Shown: positions 1-9,774, counted from the stretch's first letter. The stretch: DNA of 64,000 nt from Maribacter polysiphoniae (GCF_003148665.1 NZ_QGGQ01000001.1:969298-1033297), one strand, 5' to 3'. Notes: generated by a model from the letters alone, not told the origin. Numbers and translations: made by a program.

Positions 1-770
1 GGTTTATCCATTTTCAGGATAAAGGGGCTTATGGCCGTGTTGTGCATTTACAGCCAATGAAATGGGAAAACGATTGGCCCATTATCGGTAAGGATCAGGG
101 CAATGGTGTTGGTGTGCCTGTATTGGAGTATAAAAAATCCAATGTGGGTAAAACGTATCCTAAAGTAACCCCTCCGGATTCAGATGGGTTTAATGCAACT
201 TCACTCGGATTGCAATGGCAATGGCATGCAAACCCGAAGTTGTATTGGGGACTTCCTACCTCCAACGGATATTTTAGACTGTTTTGCCAAGCAATTCCTG
301 AAGGGGTAACTAATTTATGGGGTGTTCCGAATTTGTTGTTGCAAAAATGGCCTTCGAAAACATTCACAGCAACAACAAAGGTAACTTTCCGCGCTCATGA
401 AGATGGCGAGAAAGCAGGCTTTTTGATAATGGGAAGATCTTATGCTTACCTCGAAGTTAAACGGGAGAATGATGAATTGTACGTCTCTCAGGTAATCTGT
501 AATAATGCCGATTTGGAAGGTATTGAAACAGTGGGAAAATCCTATAAGGTAAAGTCTTACGAACTGTATTTGAGAATAGCCGTTGACAAAGGGGGAAAGT
601 GCCAATTTGGTTATAGCAAGGATGGGAAGACTTTTAAAAATGTAGGGGAAGGATTCATCGCCCGGGAAGGGAAGTGGATCGGAGCCAAGATTGGGTATTT
701 TGCCCAAAGGAAAGGGGTTACCAATAATGCGGGGTATTTAGATATTGACTGGATTCGTTTTATGCCCTGA
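1..770 (+). CDS. GH43-family glycosidase, C-terminal part (5' truncated by window)
   Basis: The reading frame is open from the first bases of the window (codons start at base 3), so this is the 3' end of a longer gene. The in-frame residues before the first possible start (a GTG at 42) read HFQDKGAYGRVVHLQPM. That segment, with the following KWENDWPIIG, is typical of the end of the five-bladed propeller of GH43 beta-xylosidase/arabinofuranosidase-type enzymes. The rest (about residues 70-255 of what is visible) resembles the concanavalin-like beta-sandwich found at the C-terminus of that family. The catalytic acids lie outside the window. The next gene begins 14 bp downstream, which suggests a shared pectin/hemicellulose operon. 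The family call is good; the substrate is inferred only from the neighbours. Confidence 0.75.
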   Translation, partial: FIHFQDKGAYGRVVHLQPMKWENDWPIIGKDQGNGVGVPVLEYKKSNVGKTYPKVTPPDSDGFNATSLGLQWQWHANPKLYWGLPTSNGYFRLFCQAIPEGVTNLWGVPNLLLQKWPSKTFTATTKVTFRAHEDGEKAGFLIMGRSYAYLEVKRENDELYVSQVICNNADLEGIETVGKSYKVKSYELYLRIAVDKGGKCQFGYSKDGKTFKNVGEGFIAREGKWIGAKIGYFAQRKGVTNNAGYLDIDWIRFMP

Positions 771-784
771 CTAAATTTTTCTTT

Positions 785-2803
785 ATGTCCAATTTTTTAA
801 GATGTAGCCTGTTTTTTATAATAACCAACTTGACCTATGCACAAGTACAGGTGTTGGATGCTTCGTGGAAAGAAATTGCCCACTTGAAAGACAGTTCTTG
901 GTTCGCTACAAATGAGGCTAAGGCGGTAGCAGGGAATGTTTTGTTGTTTCAAAGGGATATTGGGGGGTGGCCAAAGAACATTCAAATGCACAAGCCCCTT
1001 TCTGAAGGGAAAAAGCGTGAATTGAATGAACTGAAATCAATACCTCGGGGATGTACCATAGACAATGGGGCTACTACCCAAGAAATGATATTCCTGTCCA
1101 AAATGTACCGACAAACCAAAAATGGGCAATATCGAACGGCCTTTTTAAAGGGTTTGGATTATCTCTTGGAAGCCCAGTACGAAAATGGGGGGTGGCCGCA
1201 ATTCTACCCTTTGCGCAAGGGCTATTATACGCACATAACCTATAATGATGACGCCATGGTAAATGTGCTTCGCATCCTAAAGGATATTGCCGGTTCAAAG
1301 CGATTCGTACATCTCGATATACCCGTCGAAAAAGTAGAGAAGGTTAGACTGGCTTTTGAGAAGGGTATTGATTGTATTTTGAAAACACAATATGTTCAAA
1401 GCGGAAAGTTGACCGTGTGGTGTGCCCAACATGATGAAAACACCTTACTTCCTGCTAAAGCAAGATCATATGAGTTGCCTTCATTAAGTGGGAGTGAATC
1501 CGCAAAGATCGTTTTACTTCTTTTAAGTGTTGAAAACCCTTCAGACGGGGTTGTAGCAGCGATTGAATCCGCCGTGAAATGGTTTAAGGAAACAAAAATT
1601 GAAGGGTTACGGGAAGAGCGTGTCTACAATGACAACGGTAAATTGATAAAAAAAATAATGGTGCCTGACGCTGGGGCCAAACCCCTTTGGGCCAGGTTTA
1701 TGGAATTAGAGGATAACAGACCTTTTTTCTGTGATCGTGATGGCATTAAAAAAGAAAGCATAGAAGAAATAGGGGAAGAGCGTAGAAATGGTTATAAATG
1801 GTATACCGATGAACCTCTGGAGGTATTGGTAAAATACCCGAAGTGGAAGGATAAAATTACGGGAAAGGCCATAATAAAAAGGGAAATCGATATCTACAAT
1901 ATGATTGTGGCCAAGGATGGCACGGGAGATTTCACCTCTATTCAAGAAGCCATCAATAGTGCCAAGGGATTTCCTGATAAGCGTGTAACCATCAAGGTAA
2001 AAAATGGAATTTATAAGGAGAAAGTTGAGGTCTATGAATGGAATACACATATGTCGATCATTGGGGAGGATAAGGATAAGACCATCATTACTTATGATGA
2101 TTATTTTGACAGATTGAATCTGGGAAGAAACAGTACCTTCCATACCCCTACATTCTTGGTGCAGGGCAATGACTTTTATGCCGAAAACCTTACCATTCAA
2201 AATACTGCCGGACAAAAAGGACAAGCCGTGGCCTTAGCGGTAAATGCGGACCGCGTTTTAATTGAGAATTGTAAAATCAAAGGAAATCAAGATACCTTAT
2301 ATACCACAGGGGAAGGTTTTAGGCAATACTATAAGGATTGCTATATCGAAGGAACGACCGACTTTATTTTTGGACAGGCGACAGCACTTTTTCAGAATAG
2401 TGTAATCCACAGTAAATCAGATTCCTATATCACAGCTGCCTCTACCCCAAAACATATGGAATTCGGCTATGTTTTCAAGGATTGTAAACTCACGGGCACT
2501 CCGGGATTGGGTAAAGTGTACTTAGGCAGACCATGGCGAACGTATGCAAAAACCGTTTTTATCAATTGTGTTATGGGAGATCATATCATCCCGGAGGGAT
2601 GGGATAATTGGTCTAACGAGAAAGCCCTGAGAGGGACGTTCTACGCGGAATATAATTGCAGCGGACCAGGATTTCAACCCGGTAAAAGGGTGGGGTGGTC
2701 GCATCAGTTAAAAAAAGTGGAAGCTAAAAAATATACGGTTGGGAATATTCTAGGGAATCAAAAAATGGAGGGGAAACCATGGTATTTGAATTTCAGGAAA
2801 TGA
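785..2803 (+). CDS. Secreted bifunctional pectate lyase (PL10) - pectin methylesterase (CE8)
   Basis: The 672-residue protein carries two catalytic modules. After a signal peptide ending near TYA-Q (about residue 20), residues 25-360 match PL10 pectate lyases, with WPKNIQMHKP, DNGATTQEM, GGWPQFYPL and the ARSYELPSLSGSES segment. Residues 370-665 form a CE8 right-handed beta-helix: DGTGDF begins at residue 378, QDTLY gives Gln502/Asp503, DFIFG gives Asp526 and LGRPW gives Arg582/Trp584, so the esterase active site is complete. Such an enzyme would remove methyl groups from homogalacturonan and then cleave it by beta-elimination. It lies between a GH43 gene and a CE12-type esterase gene, and its stop overlaps the next start (ATGA). 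Export is likely to the periplasm or cell surface. Confidence 0.9.
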   Translation: MSNFLRCSLFFIITNLTYAQVQVLDASWKEIAHLKDSSWFATNEAKAVAGNVLLFQRDIGGWPKNIQMHKPLSEGKKRELNELKSIPRGCTIDNGATTQEMIFLSKMYRQTKNGQYRTAFLKGLDYLLEAQYENGGWPQFYPLRKGYYTHITYNDDAMVNVLRILKDIAGSKRFVHLDIPVEKVEKVRLAFEKGIDCILKTQYVQSGKLTVWCAQHDENTLLPAKARSYELPSLSGSESAKIVLLLLSVENPSDGVVAAIESAVKWFKETKIEGLREERVYNDNGKLIKKIMVPDAGAKPLWARFMELEDNRPFFCDRDGIKKESIEEIGEERRNGYKWYTDEPLEVLVKYPKWKDKITGKAIIKREIDIYNMIVAKDGTGDFTSIQEAINSAKGFPDKRVTIKVKNGIYKEKVEVYEWNTHMSIIGEDKDKTIITYDDYFDRLNLGRNSTFHTPTFLVQGNDFYAENLTIQNTAGQKGQAVALAVNADRVLIENCKIKGNQDTLYTTGEGFRQYYKDCYIEGTTDFIFGQATALFQNSVIHSKSDSYITAASTPKHMEFGYVFKDCKLTGTPGLGKVYLGRPWRTYAKTVFINCVMGDHIIPEGWDNWSNEKALRGTFYAEYNCSGPGFQPGKRVGWSHQLKKVEAKKYTVGNILGNQKMEGKPWYLNFRK

Positions 2804-3540
2804 GGGTAAAAGTATTTTTGATGGTTTTCGTGTTCCTCGGTGCAATCTGTAATGCACAGGAGACAACGATTTATTGTATTGGGGATTCGACAATGGCGAA
2901 CAAGGATAATCCCAATGAAAATCCAGAGCGCGGTTGGGCGCAGGTTTTGCCACTTTTTTTTACCAAGGAGGTGAAGATAGACAATAGGGCCGTTAATGGT
3001 CGGAGTTCAAAAAGTTTTATCAATGAGAAAAGATGGGATTCGGTTTGCAAAGTATTAAAACCAAATGATTATGTGTTCATCCAGTTTGGACATAACGATC
3101 AAAAGATAAAGGATTCGACCCGTTATACCAATCCACATACTGCCTATCGTTATAATTTGATTCGATTTGTCAAGGAAACAAGGGAAAAGGGGGCAATCCC
3201 AATACTTTTTTCATCCATTGCAAGAAGAAATTTCAATGAATTTGGGACTTTGGTCGATACACACGGCGAATATCCTATGGAAGTGCGATTGGTGGCCCAG
3301 GAATTGAAGGTTCCATTTGTTGACCTTCAATACTTAACCGAGGAGTTGGAAATTTCCTATGGCCCCGAAGGGTCCAAAAAACTACACCTTCACTTTAAAC
3401 CTGGGGAGCATCCGTACTATCCAAACGGAAAAGAGGATAATACACATTTGTCCAAAAAAGGGGCGTTGTTGGTTTCAGGATTGGTCATAGATGAGCTAAT
3501 ATCCTTAGAACTTCCATTGGTGGATATGATAAAACCTTGA
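2800..3540 (+). CDS. CE12-type SGNH esterase (rhamnogalacturonan acetylesterase-like)
   Basis: The 246-residue secreted protein has a signal peptide ending at CNA-Q. The SGNH/GDSL blocks of family CE12 are visible in order: GDSTMA with nucleophile Ser30, GRSSKSF (oxyanion Gly), QFGHND (oxyanion Asn), and a C-terminal DNTHLS holding the catalytic Asp-His pair. The family removes acetyl groups from pectic polymers. I chose the ATG at 2800 because it overlaps the previous stop as ATGA and starts a clean signal peptide; an in-frame ATG at 2779 would add seven residues inside the upstream gene. Translational coupling to the PL10-CE8 gene suggests joint debranching and cleavage of pectin. Confidence 0.85.
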   Translation: MRVKVFLMVFVFLGAICNAQETTIYCIGDSTMANKDNPNENPERGWAQVLPLFFTKEVKIDNRAVNGRSSKSFINEKRWDSVCKVLKPNDYVFIQFGHNDQKIKDSTRYTNPHTAYRYNLIRFVKETREKGAIPILFSSIARRNFNEFGTLVDTHGEYPMEVRLVAQELKVPFVDLQYLTEELEISYGPEGSKKLHLHFKPGEHPYYPNGKEDNTHLSKKGALLVSGLVIDELISLELPLVDMIKP

Positions 3541-3659
3541 AGTCGGCTCATAAGGCTTTGGGTTGTTTTACTGGAGGGGAGTAGCATAATCCGAATAGGA
3601 GAAATGGCACATGGGAGAACGTTAAGACGCCCAGTTCGATAGCATAAACAAAATCAGGG

Positions 3660-4655
3660 ATGATAAAAACACGACCTTCTCAAAATTGGTTATTTGTACT
3701 GGTGCTTCTTGTTGCCCATTATAGCCTTGCACAAAATCTAGATGGGATTACGGGGGTCAGAGATAGTTCATATACCACTTTAGCTGCGTATACCAAGGAT
3801 GTGAAAAAACATCCAGGAATCAAAGTGGTTACGGAGTTCAGGTTCAATGACGTTAAAGAAAGTAGGAACATAGTCTATTCCATATTGGGTAATAGGAAGT
3901 TACTTTTGGATGTTTTTCAAAATACAACAAAAAGTCAGGTTCCAAGAACCGCCATAGTCATTATCCATGGCGGCGGCTGGCGCACAGGCGATAGAACACA
4001 ACACTATCCTATGGCCCAGAAGCTTGCCGATCTGGGTTATGTCTGCTTTACCCCAGAGTACAGATTATCAACGGAAGCACTGTTCCCAGCTGCTGTATTT
4101 GATTTAAAGGCAGCTGTTCGATATGTGCGCGCAAATGCTGTTGAATATCATATTGACCCTGATAAAATCGCAGTTTTAGGCTTTTCGGCAGGGGGCGAAT
4201 TGGCTTCCTTTTTGGGGGTTACTGCCAATATGCCCCTTTTTGAAGGGAATTGTATGGGTAATGAACAACCCTCCACGGTCAATGCAGTAATTGATATTGA
4301 TGGTATATTGTCTTTTGTACATCCTGATAGTGGGGAAGGTAATGATACGAATGGTATTTCAGCGGCTACGTATTGGTTTGGGTTCCCTAAGAATGACAAT
4401 CCAGTTCTATGGGAAACGGCATCGCCTTTAAGCTATGTGGGTCACAAAACACCACCTACTTTATTTATCAATAGTTCAATTGAGCGGATGCATGCTGGTA
4501 GGGACGATTATATTGCTGTTCTCGATAAGAACAGGATATATTCAGAGGTTCATGAATTTAGGGATGCGCCACATTCATTTTGTTTGTATCACCCTTGGTT
4601 TCAGCCCACCATAGTGTATATTGATTTGTTTTTAAGGACGGTATTGGACAAATAA
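3660..4655 (+). CDS. Secreted alpha/beta-hydrolase esterase
   Basis: The 331-residue protein has an N-terminal signal segment ending at SLA-Q. It shows the HGGGW oxyanion motif (about residues 103-107), the nucleophile elbow GFSAGG (Ser176) and a terminal DAPHSF block supplying His. This is the BD-FAE/carboxylesterase-like family used for acetyl or feruloyl removal from plant and algal glycans. It sits 119 bp after the CE12-like gene and ends 87 bp before the convergent rnfA. Its position at the end of the pectin genes suggests a role on acylated pectic oligosaccharides, which is inference; general carboxylesterase activity is the alternative. Confidence 0.75.
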   Translation: MIKTRPSQNWLFVLVLLVAHYSLAQNLDGITGVRDSSYTTLAAYTKDVKKHPGIKVVTEFRFNDVKESRNIVYSILGNRKLLLDVFQNTTKSQVPRTAIVIIHGGGWRTGDRTQHYPMAQKLADLGYVCFTPEYRLSTEALFPAAVFDLKAAVRYVRANAVEYHIDPDKIAVLGFSAGGELASFLGVTANMPLFEGNCMGNEQPSTVNAVIDIDGILSFVHPDSGEGNDTNGISAATYWFGFPKNDNPVLWETASPLSYVGHKTPPTLFINSSIERMHAGRDDYIAVLDKNRIYSEVHEFRDAPHSFCLYHPWFQPTIVYIDLFLRTVLDK

Positions 4656-4742
4656 ACTGACCCAAGACCCAGGTTGCTGGATTTTGGTTTTCAACTAATA
4701 ATGGTTGAGCTATTGTGGCTTGTTTTTGGTCACATTTTTCGA

Positions 4743-5318
4743 TTATACCAATCCGGTGAACCCTAAAAAGGCTAAGGATAATAGTCCGGCCACCAACAAA
4801 TTGATAGGAACCCCTTTCATACCTTCAGGTATATTGGCGAGTTCTAGATATTCGCGAATACTGGCAAAGACGATCAAAGCCAAACCAAATCCAAGAGAAT
4901 TGGAGAAAGCGAAGAAAACGGCCTTTAAAAGGCTGCTGTTTTCGAGGCCCAAAGCCAGGATGGCAACACCAAGGACGGCACAGTTCGTGGTAATCAGTGG
5001 AAGAAAAACCCCCAAAGCCTGGTATAAAGGTGGACTCACTTTTTTAAGGATAATCTCTACCATTTGCACCAAAGCGGCAATAACAAGGATAAAGGTTATG
5101 GTCCGTAGATAATCCAATCCTGCAGGAAGTAGAATATAGTTGTGTAACAGATAGGTTGCGGTAGTCGCAATGGTCATTACGAACATTACGGCACCTGCCA
5201 TACCCACCGAGGTCGATATTTTGTTGGAAACGCCTAAAAAGGGACATATGCCCAAAAATTGCGATAGTACAATATTATTGACGAATACAGCGGCTATGAG
5301 TATTACGATATAGTCCAT
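4743..5318 (-). CDS. rnfA: Rnf electron transport complex subunit A
   Basis: The 191-residue protein has six hydrophobic helices and begins MDYIVILIAAVFVNNIVLSQ, with the FLGICPF block characteristic of RnfA/NqrE. RnfA and RnfE are paralogous membrane subunits of inverted topology that form the core of the ion-translocating ferredoxin:NAD+ oxidoreductase. It is the last gene of the operon and starts one base after the rnfE stop. It converges with the esterase gene on the other strand. Family and length are as expected. Confidence 0.95.
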   Translation of the reverse strand: MDYIVILIAAVFVNNIVLSQFLGICPFLGVSNKISTSVGMAGAVMFVMTIATTATYLLHNYILLPAGLDYLRTITFILVIAALVQMVEIILKKVSPPLYQALGVFLPLITTNCAVLGVAILALGLENSSLLKAVFFAFSNSLGFGLALIVFASIREYLELANIPEGMKGVPINLLVAGLLSLAFLGFTGLV

Positions 5319-5319
5319 T

Positions 5320-5925
5320 CTAAGCTGTTTTAGCGGTTAGTTTATTAAACAAGATTGATAGATAGGCCAGGGCTATAAATGCTCCTGGAGGAAGAATGAA
5401 AAGGATGAACGTATTGGCGTCCTCTGACACGAATTTATAATCGAAAATACTTCCATTACCCAGAATTTCACGGGTTATACCCAAAACGGTAAGCGCAAGT
5501 ACAAAACCCAGTCCCATGCCAAGTGCATCCAACACCGAGGATTTTAAATCATTTTTTGAGGCAAAGGCCTCGGCCCTTCCCAGAATGAGGCAGTTTACCA
5601 CGATTAAGGGGATAAAGATGCCCAGTTGCTCGTAAAGAAAGGGGATAAAAGCTTCCAAGACCATTTCAACGATGGTCACGAAAGAAGCGATTATGATGAT
5701 AAAGGCAGGAATCCTGACCTTACTCGGTATTTGCGATTTGACTAGGGAAACGACCGTATTGGACATTAAGAGTACGAATAAGGTGGCAACTCCCATCCCG
5801 AATCCGTTAAAGGCCGATGAAGTAACCCCCAAAGTAGGGCACATACCCAGAAGCATTACAAAGATGGGGTTCTCCTTGACGATACCTTTTAAGAAATTTT
5901 GCTTTTGATCAATGGTATTGGCCAT
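5320..5925 (-). CDS. rnfE: Rnf electron transport complex subunit E
   Basis: The 201-residue protein has six predicted membrane helices and the MLGMCPTLGVTSSAFNG segment typical of RnfE/NqrD. A short soluble N-terminus (about residues 1-18) precedes the first helix. It is placed between rnfG (5 bp gap) and rnfA, the usual gene order. It is the inverted-topology partner of RnfA in the membrane core. Confidence 0.95.
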   Translation of the reverse strand: MANTIDQKQNFLKGIVKENPIFVMLLGMCPTLGVTSSAFNGFGMGVATLFVLLMSNTVVSLVKSQIPSKVRIPAFIIIIASFVTIVEMVLEAFIPFLYEQLGIFIPLIVVNCLILGRAEAFASKNDLKSSVLDALGMGLGFVLALTVLGITREILGNGSIFDYKFVSEDANTFILFILPPGAFIALAYLSILFNKLTAKTA

Positions 5926-5930
5926 AATTT

Positions 5931-6527
5931 CTAGTTGTTCGATTTGGTTAAAGAATCCTTGATTTTCATATATTCATCATAGGCACTTTGGGCAGCTTCC
6001 GTAAAGGCCCTTGAACTGATCGTAGCTCCGGTCAAGGCATCGACCTCACCACCATCTTTGGAGACTTTTAGGTTATAGTCGGACGGATTTTTATCCCGAA
6101 ATTGTCCCAAGAATTTTTCTTCTTTCATCTTGGTGCCTAGTCCAGGGGTTTCTTTCTGCTCCAGTACGACGATATTTTGAATACTTCCGTCGGGTTTAAA
6201 ACCGACCATGATTTTCACCAAGCCACTAAAGCCTTTTTCCGAAGCACCGATAACGGCGGCACCTACGAATTTCCCACTTTTAAAAGCGGGGTAAACTTCC
6301 ACACTATCCTTTGCTACAGTGGTTTTTATCCGAACTACTTCGGATACGAGGTCGTTATCGAATTCCGGTAGTACAGCCTTAAGGGCATTGACTTTTTTGG
6401 CCAATTTGGCTTCGGCTTTAGGGGCCAAGGTTAGGTTATTGACAAAACCTAATGAGAATCCAGCCACTAGGGTGATCACGATAAGTGATAGGGCCATGTT
6501 CAAAAATGTTGATTCCTTCTTGCTCAT
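5931..6527 (-). CDS. rnfG: Rnf electron transport complex subunit G (FMN-binding)
   Basis: The 198-residue protein has one N-terminal membrane anchor (about residues 8-30) and an extracytoplasmic FMN-binding domain. The DALTGATISSRAF segment near residue 165 contains the Thr to which FMN is covalently attached by ApbE in this family; GLGTKMKEEKFLGQF is another family block. It lies between rnfD and rnfE with gaps of a few bases. No apbE gene is visible in the window. Confidence 0.93.
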   Translation of the reverse strand: MSKKESTFLNMALSLIVITLVAGFSLGFVNNLTLAPKAEAKLAKKVNALKAVLPEFDNDLVSEVVRIKTTVAKDSVEVYPAFKSGKFVGAAVIGASEKGFSGLVKIMVGFKPDGSIQNIVVLEQKETPGLGTKMKEEKFLGQFRDKNPSDYNLKVSKDGGEVDALTGATISSRAFTEAAQSAYDEYMKIKDSLTKSNN

Positions 6528-6529
6528 AA

Positions 6530-7540
6530 CTACATTATTTTGGCTTTGATCTTAGAACCGAACCTGCGTGGTTTAAAATAACTGTTGATTAGGGGTACAA
6601 AAGCATTCATAATCAATATGGCAAAAGAGATGCCTTCAGGATAGGCGCCGTATAATCGAATGATGACGGTTATTGCTCCAATACCTATGGCGAAAATCAC
6701 CATGCCCTTTTTGGTCATGGGACTCGTAACCATATCCGTGGCCATAAAGAACGCCCCTAAAATGGCCCCGCCCGATAATAGATGTATTAATGGGTTGGCA
6801 TAATGCTCGGGGTCTATAGACCAGAAAATACCGGTCATAATGGCCATTGTCAGTAATACCGTTACTGGAATATGCCATGAGATGACTTTGCGAATCATAA
6901 GATATAAACCTCCAAGTAGAAGGGCGATTGCCGACATCTCACCAAGGGAACCTCCTGTGATACCTAAAAGCATATCAACGCTCGATGGAAGCTTGGCACT
7001 TAACTCGGTCATGGTTCCTCCAAACTGTAAGCCTTCTTTAATAATGCCCAGTGTTGTAGCACCGGAAACGGCATCTGCGATGGTGGTATTATTTACTACC
7101 GCCATTGGCCAAAGCGTCATCTGTACGGGAAAGCATACCAAAAGGAAAACCCTACCGACCAAAGCTGGATTGAAAACGTTGAACCCAAGTCCACCGAATG
7201 AGAGTTTCGCTATACCGATAGCGACCAAACTACCTACGATTATCATCCAAATGGGTAGCCCGGCAGGTACGTTGAAAGCCAACAGTAATCCGGTTAATAA
7301 GGCTGAACCATCCGTTATGGTCACCTCGGTTTTCATGAGGTATTTTTGAATGAGATATTCAAACAACAAACATGAAATAATGGCAATGGAGGTGGTTATT
7401 AATGCGTTAAAGCCAAATACGTACAACGATACCAAAAATGCGGGTACCAATGCAATGACTACATCGTACATTATTTTTTTGGAAGTTCTTTCAGAATGAA
7501 CGTGTGGGGAGGCCGAAATAACAATTGGGGGGCTATCCAT
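6530..7540 (-). CDS. rnfD: Rnf electron transport complex subunit D
   Basis: The 336-residue polytopic membrane protein begins MDSPPIVISASPHVHSERTS, the conserved cytoplasmic N-terminus of RnfD, followed by about eight to ten helices. The segment DAVSGATTLG (near residue 155) carries the Thr for covalent FMN. RnfD/NqrB is a main candidate for the ion path. It is two bases from rnfG and seven from rnfC. Confidence 0.94.
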   Translation of the reverse strand: MDSPPIVISASPHVHSERTSKKIMYDVVIALVPAFLVSLYVFGFNALITTSIAIISCLLFEYLIQKYLMKTEVTITDGSALLTGLLLAFNVPAGLPIWMIIVGSLVAIGIAKLSFGGLGFNVFNPALVGRVFLLVCFPVQMTLWPMAVVNNTTIADAVSGATTLGIIKEGLQFGGTMTELSAKLPSSVDMLLGITGGSLGEMSAIALLLGGLYLMIRKVISWHIPVTVLLTMAIMTGIFWSIDPEHYANPLIHLLSGGAILGAFFMATDMVTSPMTKKGMVIFAIGIGAITVIIRLYGAYPEGISFAILIMNAFVPLINSYFKPRRFGSKIKAKIM

Positions 7541-7547
7541 TATGTAT

Positions 7548-8876
7548 TTAATTTTTAGAAGATGCTAAATTTTTAGTGATATTTTTTCCAAACCTGATAT
7601 AGTCTAACAAAGGACGGTTCGAAGGACATACATAACTACACGAACCACATTCGATACAGGTCATTATGTCTTCTTGGGCTGCTTTTTCATACATGCCTTT
7701 CTCTGATAGATTCATTAAGAGGTGGGGTTCCAATCCCATAGGGCAGACATTGACACATTCGCCACAACGAATACAATTTTTGACCTCGCCCCTACAGGCC
7801 TCATCCTCATCGACGATCAGGATACCCGAAGTACCTTTGGTAACAGGCACATCGGTATTTTTTATGGCTTTGCCCATCATGGGGCCGCCGTTTATTATTT
7901 TTCGGGTTCCTTCTGGCATACCACCTACTTCCTCGATCAGGTCCTTGATGGGGGTTCCTATCTTAACCCAGAAGTTAGAGGGGTTGTCCAGTTTTTTACC
8001 GGTTACGGTAACGACCCTTTCAATCAATGGTTTGTTATGCTGGATGGCTTCGTAAATGGCAAAAATCGTCCCAACGTTATTGACAACGACACCAACATCC
8101 ATAGGTAGGCCATTTTTGGGAACCTCTCGACCCAAAATGGCACTTATCAATTGCTTTTCGCCACCTTGGGGATATTTCACCTGTAAGGCAGCTACTTGTA
8201 TCTCTTTTTCGTCGGCGGTCAATCGTTTGAATAATTCAACGGCATCGTGTTTGTTGTCCTCTATGCCGATGACCGCTTTGTGCACGTGTAGTGCTTTCAT
8301 TAGGATTTTTATACCCACAATGATTTCCTCCCCTTTCTCGAGCATCAATCTATGGTCTGCCGTTAAATAGGGCTCGCATTCGACACCATTGATGATAAGG
8401 CAATCCATCTTTTTATCTTCCTTGATGTTCAGCTTTACATGGGAAGGGAAAGTAGCACCACCCAAACCTACGATTCCGAAATCGGAAATGCGTTTTACGA
8501 TTTCCGCGGGCTCAAGATCTATTTCTTTTTTTAGGGGGTAATCGACTTCCTGGAAATTGGTCTCGTTCTTAACGTCTGTACGAATAACGATACATTGTTT
8601 TTTATATCCGCTGGAGTCGATGACCATATCCAATTTGGTAACGGTACCGGCAACGGGGGAATGGATGTTCGAAGAAACGAATCCTCCGGATTTGGCGATG
8701 ACCTGGCCGATTTCTACCTTATCCTTTCGATCAACAATGATTTCAGCAGGTATTCCAATATGCTGTGCTATAGGCACGTAAACCACCTTGGGTGGTGCCA
8801 GTCGCTTAATCTTCTTTGTTGATGTAAGTTTATTTTCTGGGGGATGTATACCTCCTTTTGAGAATGTTTTAAGCAT
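7548..8876 (-). CDS. rnfC: Rnf electron transport complex subunit C (NADH side, Fe-S)
   Basis: The 442-residue soluble protein starts with the RnfC N-terminal domain (GGIHPPENK...APPKVVYVPIAQHIG), then an NADH/FMN-binding Rossmann region with GLGGATFPSHVK and an SLBB domain. It ends with two 4Fe-4S motifs, CIRCGECVNVCP and CIECGSCSYVCP. It would exchange electrons with NAD(H). Its start overlaps the rnfB stop by 8 bp, indicating translational coupling. Confidence 0.95.
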   Translation of the reverse strand: MLKTFSKGGIHPPENKLTSTKKIKRLAPPKVVYVPIAQHIGIPAEIIVDRKDKVEIGQVIAKSGGFVSSNIHSPVAGTVTKLDMVIDSSGYKKQCIVIRTDVKNETNFQEVDYPLKKEIDLEPAEIVKRISDFGIVGLGGATFPSHVKLNIKEDKKMDCLIINGVECEPYLTADHRLMLEKGEEIIVGIKILMKALHVHKAVIGIEDNKHDAVELFKRLTADEKEIQVAALQVKYPQGGEKQLISAILGREVPKNGLPMDVGVVVNNVGTIFAIYEAIQHNKPLIERVVTVTGKKLDNPSNFWVKIGTPIKDLIEEVGGMPEGTRKIINGGPMMGKAIKNTDVPVTKGTSGILIVDEDEACRGEVKNCIRCGECVNVCPMGLEPHLLMNLSEKGMYEKAAQEDIMTCIECGSCSYVCPSNRPLLDYIRFGKNITKNLASSKN

Positions 8877-9774
8877 CTTTTACAAGGTTTACCGATTTAA
8901 CTTCGCCCGAGGGGTCAGCTTCTACCTTTTTTTCCACTACCTTTTTTACTTTTGGTGGTGGGAAGTTTGTTTCAATAATGGAGTGTGTAGGACATACAGG
9001 GACACATTTTCTACATAATGTGCAATATTCAGGGTCTATATAGGCCAAGTTGTTCACCATGGTAATAGCGTCTTTTGGACAAACATCCTCGCATTTGGAA
9101 CATCCTATACAAGCCACGGAACAGGCTTTTTTGGCAATACCACCTTTTTCCTCGTTTAAGCAACCCACATAGACCTTTAAGTCCCTCTTGTTTTTGGGAC
9201 GCATCTCGATAATGTCACGGGGGCATGCTTCAACACACATACCACACGATGTACATTTATCGGTTATAACAATGGGTAGTCCAGTGGTTTCATCCATGAA
9301 CATGGCATCGAACTTACAGGCGGTAACGCAATCCCCATCGCCAAGACAACCGTATTGGCAATCGGTTTCACCACTATAGATCATGGCCGATATGGCGCAG
9401 GATTTTGGTCCTTGGTATTCAGTGGTCTTTGGTCGAACTTCACAGGAACCTTGACATCGGACCACGGCAACCGTTGGGTCTTTTTCGGCAACTTCCTTGC
9501 CTAAGGTTTCGGCAACCAATTTCATGACATCATTTCCCCCAACAGGACAAAACAAATCCGAAATATCCTCGGTGGCCACTAATTTTTCAGCGAATGATTT
9601 ACATCCGGGAGAACCACAGCCGGCACAATTGGCCCCTGGCAATATATCTTCCACTTCAGCAATCAACGGGTCCTCATATACATAGAACTTTTTAGAGACC
9701 ACAAACAGCACCAAGGCCGTTACAGCTCCTAAGGAAACGAGTAAAAGGACACTATTTAATATGGATTCATTCAT
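8869..9774 (-). CDS. rnfB: Rnf electron transport complex subunit B (polyferredoxin)
   Basis: The 301-residue protein has an N-terminal membrane helix (about residues 6-26) and then the RnfB 4Fe-4S domain with ANCAGCGSPGC and a later Cys in LFCPVGG. Four more ferredoxin-like Cys clusters follow (CLGDGDCVTAC, CTSCGMCVEACP, CIGCSKCEDVCP, CTLCRKCVPVCP). This is more clusters than the short proteobacterial RnfB and matches the long type of anaerobes and Bacteroidota. It would accept electrons from reduced ferredoxin. The gene precedes rnfC in the operon. Confidence 0.94.
   Translation of the reverse strand: MNESILNSVLLLVSLGAVTALVLFVVSKKFYVYEDPLIAEVEDILPGANCAGCGSPGCKSFAEKLVATEDISDLFCPVGGNDVMKLVAETLGKEVAEKDPTVAVVRCQGSCEVRPKTTEYQGPKSCAISAMIYSGETDCQYGCLGDGDCVTACKFDAMFMDETTGLPIVITDKCTSCGMCVEACPRDIIEMRPKNKRDLKVYVGCLNEEKGGIAKKACSVACIGCSKCEDVCPKDAITMVNNLAYIDPEYCTLCRKCVPVCPTHSIIETNFPPPKVKKVVEKKVEADPSGEVKSVNLVKDA

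Noticed and set aside
4705..5112. 135-codon plus-strand frame opposite rnfA
   Set aside because: It is antisense to a well-conserved membrane protein gene; its Lys/Pro-rich translation is the usual shadow of hydrophobic codons.
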